This document shows positions 1-5,632 of a stretch of 9,745 nucleotides of DNA, in pieces. The stretch comes from Planctomycetota bacterium. Lineage in GTDB: Bacteria > Planctomycetota > Phycisphaerae > SM23-33. How positions within the stretch are numbered: the stretch's first letter is position 1; the number at the start of each line of letters is the position of its first letter. The position numbers were made by a program, and so were the translations under genes. The stretch lies in NCBI GenBank assembly GCA_021160865.1, contig JAGHBS010000253.1, forward strand, positions 1 through 9,745, read 5' to 3'. Below the pieces are notes generated by a model, which was given only the letters and a program-made list of their open reading frames with translations, had not been told where the DNA came from and searched no databases.

Positions 1-289
1 GAATTATCCTGGCAATCTCGGCAGTAGCGGTAGTGCAATAAATCTTACCCTGAAATCCCTCACGAACGAACTTCGGCAACAGCCCACAATGATCTAAATG
101 CGCATGGGTCAAAAGGACGGCATCGATACTATCGGGAGCAACAGGAAACTTCTCCCAGTTCCTGCTTCGTAACTCCCTCTCCTGATACAACCCGCAATCT
201 ACAAGAAGACGTAATCCATCGACCTCTACAAAGAATTTCGAACCTGTTACATTCTTCGTAGCCCCAAGAAATCTCAATTTAATCTGCAT
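1..289 (-). CDS. Metallo-beta-lactamase fold RNA-processing exonuclease, beta-CASP type (N-terminal part, cut by window edge)
   Basis: The first 96 residues of a leftward gene are visible; the rest lies beyond base 1. The metal-binding motif HAHLDH is at residues 62-67, preceded by LLT and followed by CGLLP. The opening LGATKNVTGSKFFVEVDG and LLVDCGLYQ (residues 8-36) match the Ysh1/CPSF73-like branch of the MBL superfamily, whose members have MBL plus beta-CASP domains and act as zinc-dependent RNA endo/exonucleases. The later MBL motifs, the beta-CASP insert and any RNA-specificity tail are outside the window, so nuclease activity is inferred from the N-terminus only. The start ATG at 289 is supported by a purine-rich GGAGAAGG (302-295) 5 nt upstream and by a promoter whose predicted transcript begins about 30 nt before the ATG. 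The gene diverges from the lipoprotein gene at 892. Confidence 0.88.
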   Translation of the reverse strand, partial: MQIKLRFLGATKNVTGSKFFVEVDGLRLLVDCGLYQERELRSRNWEKFPVAPDSIDAVLLTHAHLDHCGLLPKFVREGFQGKIYCTTATAEIARII

Positions 290-294
290 GCAAG

Positions 295-302
295 CCTTCT
301 CC
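295..302 (-). promoter_or_regulatory. Ribosome binding site of the MBL-fold gene
   Basis: On the minus strand this reads GGAGAAGG, ending 5 nt before the ATG at 289; its GGAG core lies 9 nt before the ATG. It fixes the start codon of the MBL gene. Confidence 0.7.
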
Positions 303-326
303 ACACCTTCGCATCTGAAAGGGCGA

Positions 327-355
327 ATCATATCACTTCACGCTACAACCGTCAA
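327..355 (-). promoter_or_regulatory. Sigma70-like promoter for the MBL-fold gene
   Basis: Minus-strand -35 TTGACG (355-350), a 17-nt spacer and -10 TATGAT (332-327): each box differs from consensus at one position. The predicted transcription start is near 320, giving a leader of about 30 nt that contains the GGAGAAGG ribosome site. It is one of the two best promoter candidates in the window. Confidence 0.65.
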
Positions 356-571
356 ATACCCCTAATGAGAAATGTGCAGTAAACTGGAATGACAACAAGG
401 TCTTTCCTGACTGTACCTCGGTGTCAGGAAAACTTGTGATTAAAACAAGCTGGAACATGAAACAAGACAAACAAGCATTCGAATAACTATCAGCACGCCG
501 ACCTGCTTACCATCCTTCAGGCAAGTAAGTTCTTCGACGACAAATCTACTATACCTCGCTGACCCAGCAGC

Positions 572-600
572 CCCTGCCTACCTGCGGCTTGCAGGCAGGG
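572..600. repeat. Inverted repeat, candidate dispersed palindromic element
   Basis: CCCTGCCT (572-579) is perfectly complementary to AGGCAGGG (593-600) around a 13-nt centre. A competing inner hairpin, CCTGC/GCAGG, spans 581-595 with a 5-nt loop. It is much more GC-rich than its surroundings and has no T-run after it, so it is not a standard terminator. The layout resembles short dispersed palindromic repeats seen in many genomes; that assignment is inference from a single copy. Confidence 0.5.
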
Positions 601-820
601 ATGTAAAGACGGACATTATTTTGGATATCCTTTATATGAGCATCGCTGGAAATAGGACAAGAAACTTATTGAAGATGCCATCAGCAGCATTGTGGATAAG
701 GTAAATGTGTTGAAACCAAAGGCCGACAGCATCAGTAAGGAAGTAAACTTCACGCCCAAGCCAACAATCCTGTAGGCAAAAATTGCAAAAATAAAAGGAA
801 ACGATTTTTTCAAACACGTA

Positions 821-850
821 TTCAAAATTAGCCTGCCAATGATGTATAAT
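821..850 (+). promoter_or_regulatory. Promoter candidate for the lipoprotein-rdgB-pfkB cluster
   Basis: A perfect -10 hexamer TATAAT (845-850) is preceded by an 18-nt spacer and a weak -35, TTCAAA (821-826, four of six matches). Transcription would start near 857, about 35 nt before the ATG at 892. The surroundings are AT-rich, so a chance match is possible. Confidence 0.42.
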
Positions 851-872
851 CTGATTGCTCATAGATTATACG

Positions 873-890
873 AATTGGAACAATTGGAAC
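873..890 (+). repeat. Tandem 9-bp repeat abutting the start codon
   Basis: AATTGGAAC occurs twice in perfect tandem (873-881 and 882-890), one base before the ATG at 892. Each copy carries a GGA. The first copy's GGAA sits 11 nt before the ATG and is the only passable Shine-Dalgarno-like site; the second copy's GGA is too close. Confidence 0.6.
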
Positions 891-891
891 T

Positions 892-1725
892 ATGTGTCGG
901 GCGAAGATAACAATAATTCTCATAATCCCTGTATTGGCGATAACGTTAGCAGGATGTGGTGTCAGGGATAAGAAACATCCCCTCTTTAAACCCCAACGTC
1001 ATACCATCTCGTCGGAAGGAGATACATACTCTATCTTATTGGCGGTTCTCTCTAATCCGGTTAATCACGTTCGCGATGCTGATTACTACAAAAAGGTCTT
1101 GACGGAAAAATTGGGCTGGAAAGATGTTTTTGTAGTTCATAAGGAAGGTTATAGTACGGTCTTCTGGGGGCACTATCGTACATGGAAAGAGGCTCAACCT
1201 AACTTGAGGATTGCCAAGGCATATCGAGCAGCCAATGGTTCAGCCGTTTTCGCCAAGGCTATTATCGTGCCGCTACCAGGCAAAGATATAGGTCCAAATG
1301 AATGGAATCTCAAAAACGTCAATGCCTCTTATAGCCTGCTGGTAGCAGTATTTCGAGATGATCCGAAAAGAAATTATTTTGGGCGGAAGCGTTTTGCCGT
1401 TCAATACTGTCGTCGTCTCAGGAAAGCAGGATATGAGGCGTACTTTTACCACAGCCCTGTTGCTTCGCACGTGACAATCGGAGCATTCGGACCTGAATCT
1501 ATAAGCATCAAAGAAGGTCCTAAGGGTAAGATTCTTGAGATAAAAGACCCAAGGATAAAGGCGCTCCAGCATGATTTTCCATATCTTGCCGTCAACGGTG
1601 CAGGCATGAACGAGATTGTTTACGATCCCAAGACCCGCAAGGAGATTCGCATTCCTGTAAAAACATATCTCATCCGCATACCACATGGTAAGAATCGAGA
1701 CCAAAGCAATGACACCCTGCCGTAA
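892..1725 (+). CDS. Lipoprotein with two SPOR-like repeats
   Basis: This 277-residue protein of unknown function begins with a lipoprotein signal: a hydrophobic stretch at residues 6-20 and lipobox LAGC at 19-22, so Cys22 would be lipidated. The mature part contains two similar alpha/beta units. One starts at YSILLAVL (46) and the other at YSLLVAVF (147). Each has a beta strand, a helix rich in basic residues (YYKKVLTEKLG; FAVQYCRRLRKAGY), then VFVVHKEGYSTVFWG or AYFYHSPVASHVTIG and a second helix. That layout matches the SPOR fold, which binds denuded peptidoglycan glycans in other bacteria. A wall-associated role is therefore an inference. No peptidase or catalytic motif is visible. Its 3' end overlaps rdgB by 17 bp, so the two are probably co-transcribed. 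Confidence 0.72.
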   Translation: MCRAKITIILIIPVLAITLAGCGVRDKKHPLFKPQRHTISSEGDTYSILLAVLSNPVNHVRDADYYKKVLTEKLGWKDVFVVHKEGYSTVFWGHYRTWKEAQPNLRIAKAYRAANGSAVFAKAIIVPLPGKDIGPNEWNLKNVNASYSLLVAVFRDDPKRNYFGRKRFAVQYCRRLRKAGYEAYFYHSPVASHVTIGAFGPESISIKEGPKGKILEIKDPRIKALQHDFPYLAVNGAGMNEIVYDPKTRKEIRIPVKTYLIRIPHGKNRDQSNDTLP

Positions 1726-2377
1726 GATACTCATAGCTACACGAAACCCCGCAAAGGTTAGGGAAATTAAGGCAATTCTCTCCGATGTACCCGTCGAATT
1801 AGTCTCTCTGGACGAAGTTGACCCGGAGAGGAAAATCCCCGAGCCCGAAGAGAAAGGCAAGACCTTTGCCGAAAATGCTCGCGCAAAGGCAGCCTATTAC
1901 GCCCAAGCCACCGGCTTATGGGCACTGGCTGACGATAGCGGACTGGTAGTCGATGCCCTCAATGGAGCTCCAGGAGTACGAAGCGCACGATACGCTGCTG
2001 ATGAATGCGATAAAAACGAAAACATCGACCAGGCCAATAATGCTAAACTCTTACGCGAACTTACCGGGATCGAAGACGAAAAACGAACCGCGCGGTTCGT
2101 CTGCCATCTGGTCCTATCGGACGGGCATAAAACCTTGATTGAAACCAGCGGAGTGATTAACGGACGAATTACACATCAGCCCAGGGGCGAAAACGGGTTC
2201 GGCTATGACCCGTTGTTTCTCGTGCCTGAACTGGGGCGTACCACTGCCGAACTTCCACCGGAGGAAAAAAATGCCATCTCGCATCGAGGACAGGCAGTTA
2301 GGAAATTCGCAGCCCGGCTAAAAGATTTTCTAAACATTTCAACAACCACACCTACCGAAAGCACCAATAAGGAATGA
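1709..2377 (+). CDS. rdgB: dITP/XTP pyrophosphatase (RdgB/HAM1 family)
   Basis: RdgB hydrolyses non-canonical purine nucleoside triphosphates (dITP, ITP, XTP) to the monophosphate and pyrophosphate, keeping damaged bases out of DNA and RNA; it is cytosolic and metal-dependent. All family motifs are present. ATRNPAK (10-16) binds phosphate, and TFAENARAKA (52-61) follows. ADDSGL (74-79) contains the catalytic aspartate, followed by GVRSARYA. GENGFGYDPLF (160-170) and ISHRG (190-194) contact the base. The start at 1709 gives 222 residues with the usual short lead before KILIATRNP, and GAGA lies about 10 nt upstream. An in-frame ATG at 1685 would add eight residues and has no ribosome site. The start overlaps the lipoprotein gene end by 17 bp. 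The Thr/Ser-rich tail after residue 210 is probably disordered. Confidence 0.95.
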   Translation: MTPCRKILIATRNPAKVREIKAILSDVPVELVSLDEVDPERKIPEPEEKGKTFAENARAKAAYYAQATGLWALADDSGLVVDALNGAPGVRSARYAADECDKNENIDQANNAKLLRELTGIEDEKRTARFVCHLVLSDGHKTLIETSGVINGRITHQPRGENGFGYDPLFLVPELGRTTAELPPEEKNAISHRGQAVRKFAARLKDFLNISTTTPTESTNKE

Positions 2378-2441
2378 TAAATTGCATAAACAGAAAATTG
2401 ATAAAGGCATCCCAAATGACCGTTACCGTTTATGGATATAC

Positions 2442-2445
2442 GGAG
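2442..2445 (+). promoter_or_regulatory. Ribosome binding site that selects the pfkB-family start
   Basis: GGAG lies 10 nt before the ATG at 2456. The alternative in-frame ATG at 2432 has no such site, and its extra eight residues are not needed for the fold. Confidence 0.55.
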
Positions 2446-2455
2446 CGTGTTTGCG

Positions 2456-3433
2456 ATGAAGGTAATATGTATTGGAGAAGTGCTGGTCGATTTTTGCTCG
2501 ACGGTTCTTGATAAGTCGCTTATCGAATCTCCCGGGTTCACCAAGGCCCCTGGCGGTGCACCGGCAAACGTGGCAGTGGCTATTAAACGACTCGGCGGAG
2601 ATGCAGGGTTCATCGGAACTGTCGGGGACGATCCATTCGGCGAGTTCCTCGTCAAGGTACTCAAAGACAACAACGTAGATACGTCGCACCTGCACAAACT
2701 TCGAGGCAGAAAGACGCCGTTGGCGTTCGCAGCAAGGTATTCCGACGGCAGGGTCGATTTTGCCTTCTACCACGATGGCAAAATCACCGCGCTCGAAGAG
2801 AACCATATTGACGAATCGTACATCATCCAGGCTGATGCCTTACATTTTGGCTCGATATGCAGAATAGATGAACCCTCGCGATTAGCCACGGATAAAGCAA
2901 GAAAAATCGCAGGCGATAATGCTTTGCTGATAAGTTATGATCCAAACTATCGGCCGCGATTATGGACAGATCAGGATTTTGCTCGCAAATGCATCTGTGA
3001 GGGCTTTGTTGGTACAACGGTAACGAAAGTTTCCAAAGATGAATGGGCATTTTTGCTTGGGACGGAAGATTTTCACACCGGTGCAGCGTTGCTATTAGAT
3101 AAAGGCGTTGAACTTGTCATACGAAGTGAGGGTGGCGATGGTGCCAGTTTCGCCACCAAATCAACCGCCGGCCACGTTGATGCCTTTGAAGTAAACGCCG
3201 TCGAGTTCACCGGGGCTGGCGATGCCTTCGTTGCCTCGCTGCTGGTGGATCTACTCAAAATCCGAGCCGATTCAGTTGCCATCAACCAACTTGATAAGGC
3301 AGATATTGAGAGGATTATCACCAGGGCAAATGCTGTCGGTGCACTGACGACTACCAAACCCGGCGCCATCTCGGCAATTCCTACCCGCCAAGAGGTCGAT
3401 AAGTTTCTCTCCAAGCACGCCAAGATAAGATAA
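2456..3433 (+). CDS. PfkB-family carbohydrate kinase, fructokinase-like
   Basis: This 325-residue cytosolic ribokinase/PfkB-fold kinase is expected to transfer phosphate from ATP to a sugar. The N-terminal strand is MKVICIGEVLVDF. The first signature, GGAPANVAVAIKRLGG, starts at residue 33 and runs into FIGTVGDDPFGEF, both typical of fructokinases. SYDPNYRPRLW (in the middle) and KVSKDEWAFL are the usual core segments. VIRSEGGDGASF and EFTGAGDAF (250-258) form the ATP and anion-hole region, with catalytic base Asp256. The C-terminal KPGAISAIPTRQEV is family-typical. The anion-hole motif is atypical: E-F-T-G-A-G-D replaces the common D-T-T-G-A-G-D. Fructose is the best guess for substrate; other sugars such as 2-keto-3-deoxygluconate are possible. 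The gene lies 78 bp after rdgB, with no terminator between them. Its last 53 bases overlap the convergent membrane-protein gene. Confidence 0.9.
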   Translation: MKVICIGEVLVDFCSTVLDKSLIESPGFTKAPGGAPANVAVAIKRLGGDAGFIGTVGDDPFGEFLVKVLKDNNVDTSHLHKLRGRKTPLAFAARYSDGRVDFAFYHDGKITALEENHIDESYIIQADALHFGSICRIDEPSRLATDKARKIAGDNALLISYDPNYRPRLWTDQDFARKCICEGFVGTTVTKVSKDEWAFLLGTEDFHTGAALLLDKGVELVIRSEGGDGASFATKSTAGHVDAFEVNAVEFTGAGDAFVASLLVDLLKIRADSVAINQLDKADIERIITRANAVGALTTTKPGAISAIPTRQEVDKFLSKHAKIR

Positions 3434-4148
3434 CCCCTGCTATCACCCCTAAAGCAGCAAAGATTGCTACGGTCATATACCACGGCACCGGTCGGCTTGG
3501 AATATCCCGACCAAGAATTGTGTATTCATATAGGATAGGCCTTTCGTTCCAAACAAAATCGACCCCGTCAGTGGGACAATCGACTGTCGCAAAGACAGGG
3601 TTGGCAGCACGTATGATAGTAGCCACTTTATCCCTTTGATTTGGATGAAATGATTGGATGATGCCGTTAGTCCAGAACGGACTTGCCGATATTATAACCA
3701 TCGCTAATATAACCGCTGCTGATATAGTAAAACGCCTCCGCACATCGCTGCTAAACCAGGTCAGTAAAATCTCCACAAGTCCAACGCTACAAAAGATAAG
3801 ATATATCTCAATAGCACCAAGGATTGTCATCTCTTGCCGAATAATAGCAAGGATGATTAAAAAAACACCTGTGGTATCGATAATTATCCCGCCTCGAACA
3901 AGTCCATCAATAAACCTTTCTCCACTGGCAGAAAAAATTGGAGTAGCAATAATTACCCAGAGAAGCCAAATCAATAGCGTCGGAATTACTTCTCCCACTG
4001 CAGAGGAAAAAGTTCGATAAATGATATATGCCCCTCCCTCCACTACTATGGTGGATACCGCTGCCAATAGTGCCGCCTTTGCATTGCGATGCGATAACTC
4101 CCGAAGAGTATCCGATTGTTCTGCAGACGGCGGCACAATGATCCCCAT
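3381..4148 (-). CDS. Uncharacterised six-helix membrane protein, coupled to the YdjY-domain gene
   Basis: I do not recognise this 255-residue family. Hydrophobic segments suggest six membrane helices at about residues 24-45, 53-72, 86-106, 110-131, 139-157 and 225-244. A hydrophilic loop of about 65 residues lies between helices five and six and contains the only non-membrane cysteine (TVDCPTDG) and an EYTILGRD stretch. With an even number of helices both ends fall on the same side; the basic SWRAWRETYRP tail suggests the cytoplasm, placing the large loop outside the membrane. The ATG at 4148 shares its A with the TGA of the upstream YdjY gene (TGATG), and there is no separate strong ribosome site, so translation is probably coupled. 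The 3' end overlaps the convergent sugar kinase gene by 53 bp. The function is unknown; partnership with the YdjY protein is inferred from the junction. Confidence 0.75.
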   Translation of the reverse strand: MGIIVPPSAEQSDTLRELSHRNAKAALLAAVSTIVVEGGAYIIYRTFSSAVGEVIPTLLIWLLWVIIATPIFSASGERFIDGLVRGGIIIDTTGVFLIILAIIRQEMTILGAIEIYLIFCSVGLVEILLTWFSSDVRRRFTISAAVILAMVIISASPFWTNGIIQSFHPNQRDKVATIIRAANPVFATVDCPTDGVDFVWNERPILYEYTILGRDIPSRPVPWYMTVAIFAALGVIAGVILSWRAWRETYRPLGG

Positions 4149-5431
4149 CAGTTCGATTTTGATTTTCTTCTCGAGCCCTGCTTCGCCTGTCCAGAGCGGT
4201 ACTTTTCCAAAGCAGACTTGAGCCGGGCAGCATAATCAGCCCAGAGTTCGGATAAGGCTTCTATATCCTTACGACGCTTCTGAATGTATCTCAAAGTAGC
4301 AGCAGCATCCTCAGCAGGGTCAACGAGCAAGTCCTTCGCACGGGAGAACTGGTCATTCCACCATGAAATTGCCTTGTCAACCTGATATCTGGTGCGAGGT
4401 AAAACCTGCGCAGGTAAACTTATCGTCCGAAAAGTAATATCACTCAGTCCTGCTTGCTCGAGCGATTGCCTTAGCCGATACATATCGTACACCCATGCCC
4501 GCGGATCAATCCGTACCTCTGCTGATGCACGCCGATGGCGTTTTAGAAATTCCTTCACCGCAGAGGTTACCTTCTCCGGGGCGATGGGTTTGCCATCCAT
4601 CTCTATCCTGCCCAGTGAGTCAATACGGAAACTTATCCTCGCTACCGGTGCCCTCTCGGCACCTTTGACGGGTTTGATTATCACCTCCACAGGCGTTCCC
4701 ACTGAAGGAACAGCCGAGGAATTAACCGCAAATTCCAACAAGGCATTTTTATCCGTACTCCTGAACGGTACATCAATCACGGTAGAAGCAAAGTTAGCCA
4801 CCGAGATTATATGGCCTTCAACATCTGCCCAGTATCGCCCATCATCAAGAAATGCTGATCCTACGAAAATCCATCTTGTCGGTTTGGCCTTTTTACCTGT
4901 CTTGACTTCAATCATCCATTCAGTTGCAGGAATTTGATGAACAACGGATTTAGAATCTTTCCATCGAAGGAAAATTTCCAGTTCTGCCCCTTCAGGTGGA
5001 ACGAAAACAGGTTCTTTACCAGCACGATTGACCCAACGAGCCGGCTTCCCCGGCATCAAGCCGAGCATCAACAATGCTGCGTGGATTGAAGAAGGATTAA
5101 CGTCCGTAGATAAAAGCGATTCATAATCCTTCGTGCCTCGCTTACACAGTAGAAACTCCAATGCACCTTTCTTCAGTGAAACGGCTGCATCAACAATAAC
5201 CTCCCTCTTTACACGATCTATTCGAAGATACTTAAGTTTCACCACCGTTGGCTTGGTCGTTGCGTGCTTCTTTGCTACCTTCAGACCGGGTTGACTCGTA
5301 AGATGAGTGTCATTTTGTCCCCCAAGCGATTGGGCCGAAGAAAATACTATTATCCCACCTGCCAAGAGATAAAGAAGAAAACGATTCCGTGGGGAATCAG
5401 ACACTTTGCAAGACCTATTTGTTCCAGACAT
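4148..5431 (-). CDS. Exported YdjY-domain protein with an ExbD/TolR-like C-terminal region
   Basis: This 427-residue protein starts with a signal peptide: basic PRNR, a hydrophobic core at residues 18-32, and likely cleavage after SSA. Residues about 66-250 match the YdjY domain, named after an E. coli protein of unknown role. Visible motifs include YLRIDRVKREVIVDAAVSL, LEFLLCKRGTKDYESLL, HAALLMLGLMPGKP, FVPPEGAELEI, IFVGSAF and VANFASTVIDVPF. Residues about 258-334 read like the periplasmic ExbD/TolR fold: SFRIDSLGRIEMDGKPI, a helix, then AEVRIDPRAWVYDMYRLR and LEQAGLSDITF. The usual membrane helix just before that domain is absent. The last 90 residues are helical and charged and end in a basic tail. 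The start at 5431 is fixed by AGGAG; the frame stays open to an ATG at 5530, but that adds 33 residues with no signal. It is followed by a coupled membrane protein and insulated from the secretin by a terminator. Confidence 0.82.
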   Translation of the reverse strand: MSGTNRSCKVSDSPRNRFLLYLLAGGIIVFSSAQSLGGQNDTHLTSQPGLKVAKKHATTKPTVVKLKYLRIDRVKREVIVDAAVSLKKGALEFLLCKRGTKDYESLLSTDVNPSSIHAALLMLGLMPGKPARWVNRAGKEPVFVPPEGAELEIFLRWKDSKSVVHQIPATEWMIEVKTGKKAKPTRWIFVGSAFLDDGRYWADVEGHIISVANFASTVIDVPFRSTDKNALLEFAVNSSAVPSVGTPVEVIIKPVKGAERAPVARISFRIDSLGRIEMDGKPIAPEKVTSAVKEFLKRHRRASAEVRIDPRAWVYDMYRLRQSLEQAGLSDITFRTISLPAQVLPRTRYQVDKAISWWNDQFSRAKDLLVDPAEDAAATLRYIQKRRKDIEALSELWADYAARLKSALEKYRSGQAKQGSRRKSKSN

Positions 5432-5438
5432 ATCTGCT

Positions 5439-5443
5439 CTCCT
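5439..5443 (-). promoter_or_regulatory. Ribosome binding site that selects the YdjY-gene start
   Basis: On the minus strand AGGAG (5443-5439) lies 7 nt before the ATG at 5431, an optimal spacing. It places the start directly before the signal peptide and argues against the longer frame opening at 5530. No convincing -35/-10 pair was found between here and the terminator at 5567. Confidence 0.75.
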
Positions 5444-5566
5444 AATACTGCATACTGCTAACAACGATGTCAGTACCGCTTTGCAGCTAAGATGTACCTT
5501 TCCGGTATTCAACAAGAATGATGATAACATTAAATATTACAGATTTCCTTCTCTCGGTCGAAAAGG

Positions 5567-5599
5567 AAAAGCCCCATCAGAAGCGATGGGGCTTTTTTT
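5567..5599. terminator. Rho-independent terminator, probably bidirectional
   Basis: GCCCCATC (5571-5578) pairs with GATGGGGC (5585-5592) around a 6-nt loop. AAAA before it and TTTT after it can extend the stem. The plus strand has seven T after the stem; on the minus strand the stem is followed by TTTT, CC, TTTT. It lies 34 bp past the secretin stop at 5633 and ends that leftward transcript before the YdjY gene. Confidence 0.88.
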
Positions 5600-5632
5600 G
5601 TAAAGTAAACCTCTTTCCTACCAATGGTAGCG

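Larger units (their letters stand above)
600..890 (+). pseudogene. Possible decayed coding remnant, identity unknown
   Basis: Two plus-strand frames give protein-like text in succession. The frame starting at 600 reads DVKTDIILDILYMS, then NRTRNLLKMPSAALWIR, ending at TAA 702-704. The frame through 695 continues DKVNVLKPKADSISKEVNF to TAG 773-775, and after that stop reads KIKGNDFFKHVFKISL and NLIAHRLYELEQLEL up to the lipoprotein start. One frameshift near 693-702 and one stop would join these into a single protein-like stretch. The first part loosely resembles a helix-turn-helix of the kind found at the N-terminus of some transposases. No start codon or family motif supports a functional gene, and the assignment is tentative. 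Confidence 0.22.
290..891. other. 602-bp divergent intergenic region
   Basis: No intact gene is recognisable here. The region separates the leftward MBL gene from the rightward lipoprotein gene. It contains the MBL promoter (327-355), an inverted repeat (572-600), a possible decayed coding stretch (about 600-890), a promoter candidate for the rightward genes (821-850) and a tandem 9-bp repeat at 873-890. Bases 360-570 show nothing recognisable. Short open frames occur on both strands but lack credible ribosome sites and family resemblance. Confidence 0.7.

Noticed and set aside
616..862. Minus-strand hydrophobic frames in the intergenic region
   Set aside because: The Phe/Leu/Ser-rich text is what AT-rich DNA gives by chance; no ribosome site precedes either start, and the plus strand gives more protein-like text.
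1685..1708. Upstream start of rdgB at 1685
   Set aside because: It would lengthen the overlap with the lipoprotein gene to 41 bp and has no ribosome site; the family normally starts just before the ATRN motif.
1273..1860. Long minus-strand open frame (195 codons) across the lipoprotein and rdgB genes
   Set aside because: It is antisense to two well supported genes, shows no family motif and has no ribosome site.
2432..2455. Upstream start of the sugar kinase at 2432
   Set aside because: No Shine-Dalgarno site is present, and the shorter form begins exactly at the usual first strand of the fold.
2203..2806. Two minus-strand frames opposite rdgB and the sugar kinase
   Set aside because: They mirror strongly conserved PfkB and RdgB motifs on the other strand and read as low-complexity text.
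5432..5530. Longer start for the YdjY-domain gene at 5530
   Set aside because: The extra 33 residues precede the signal peptide, have no ribosome site, and bypass an optimal AGGAG at 5439-5443.
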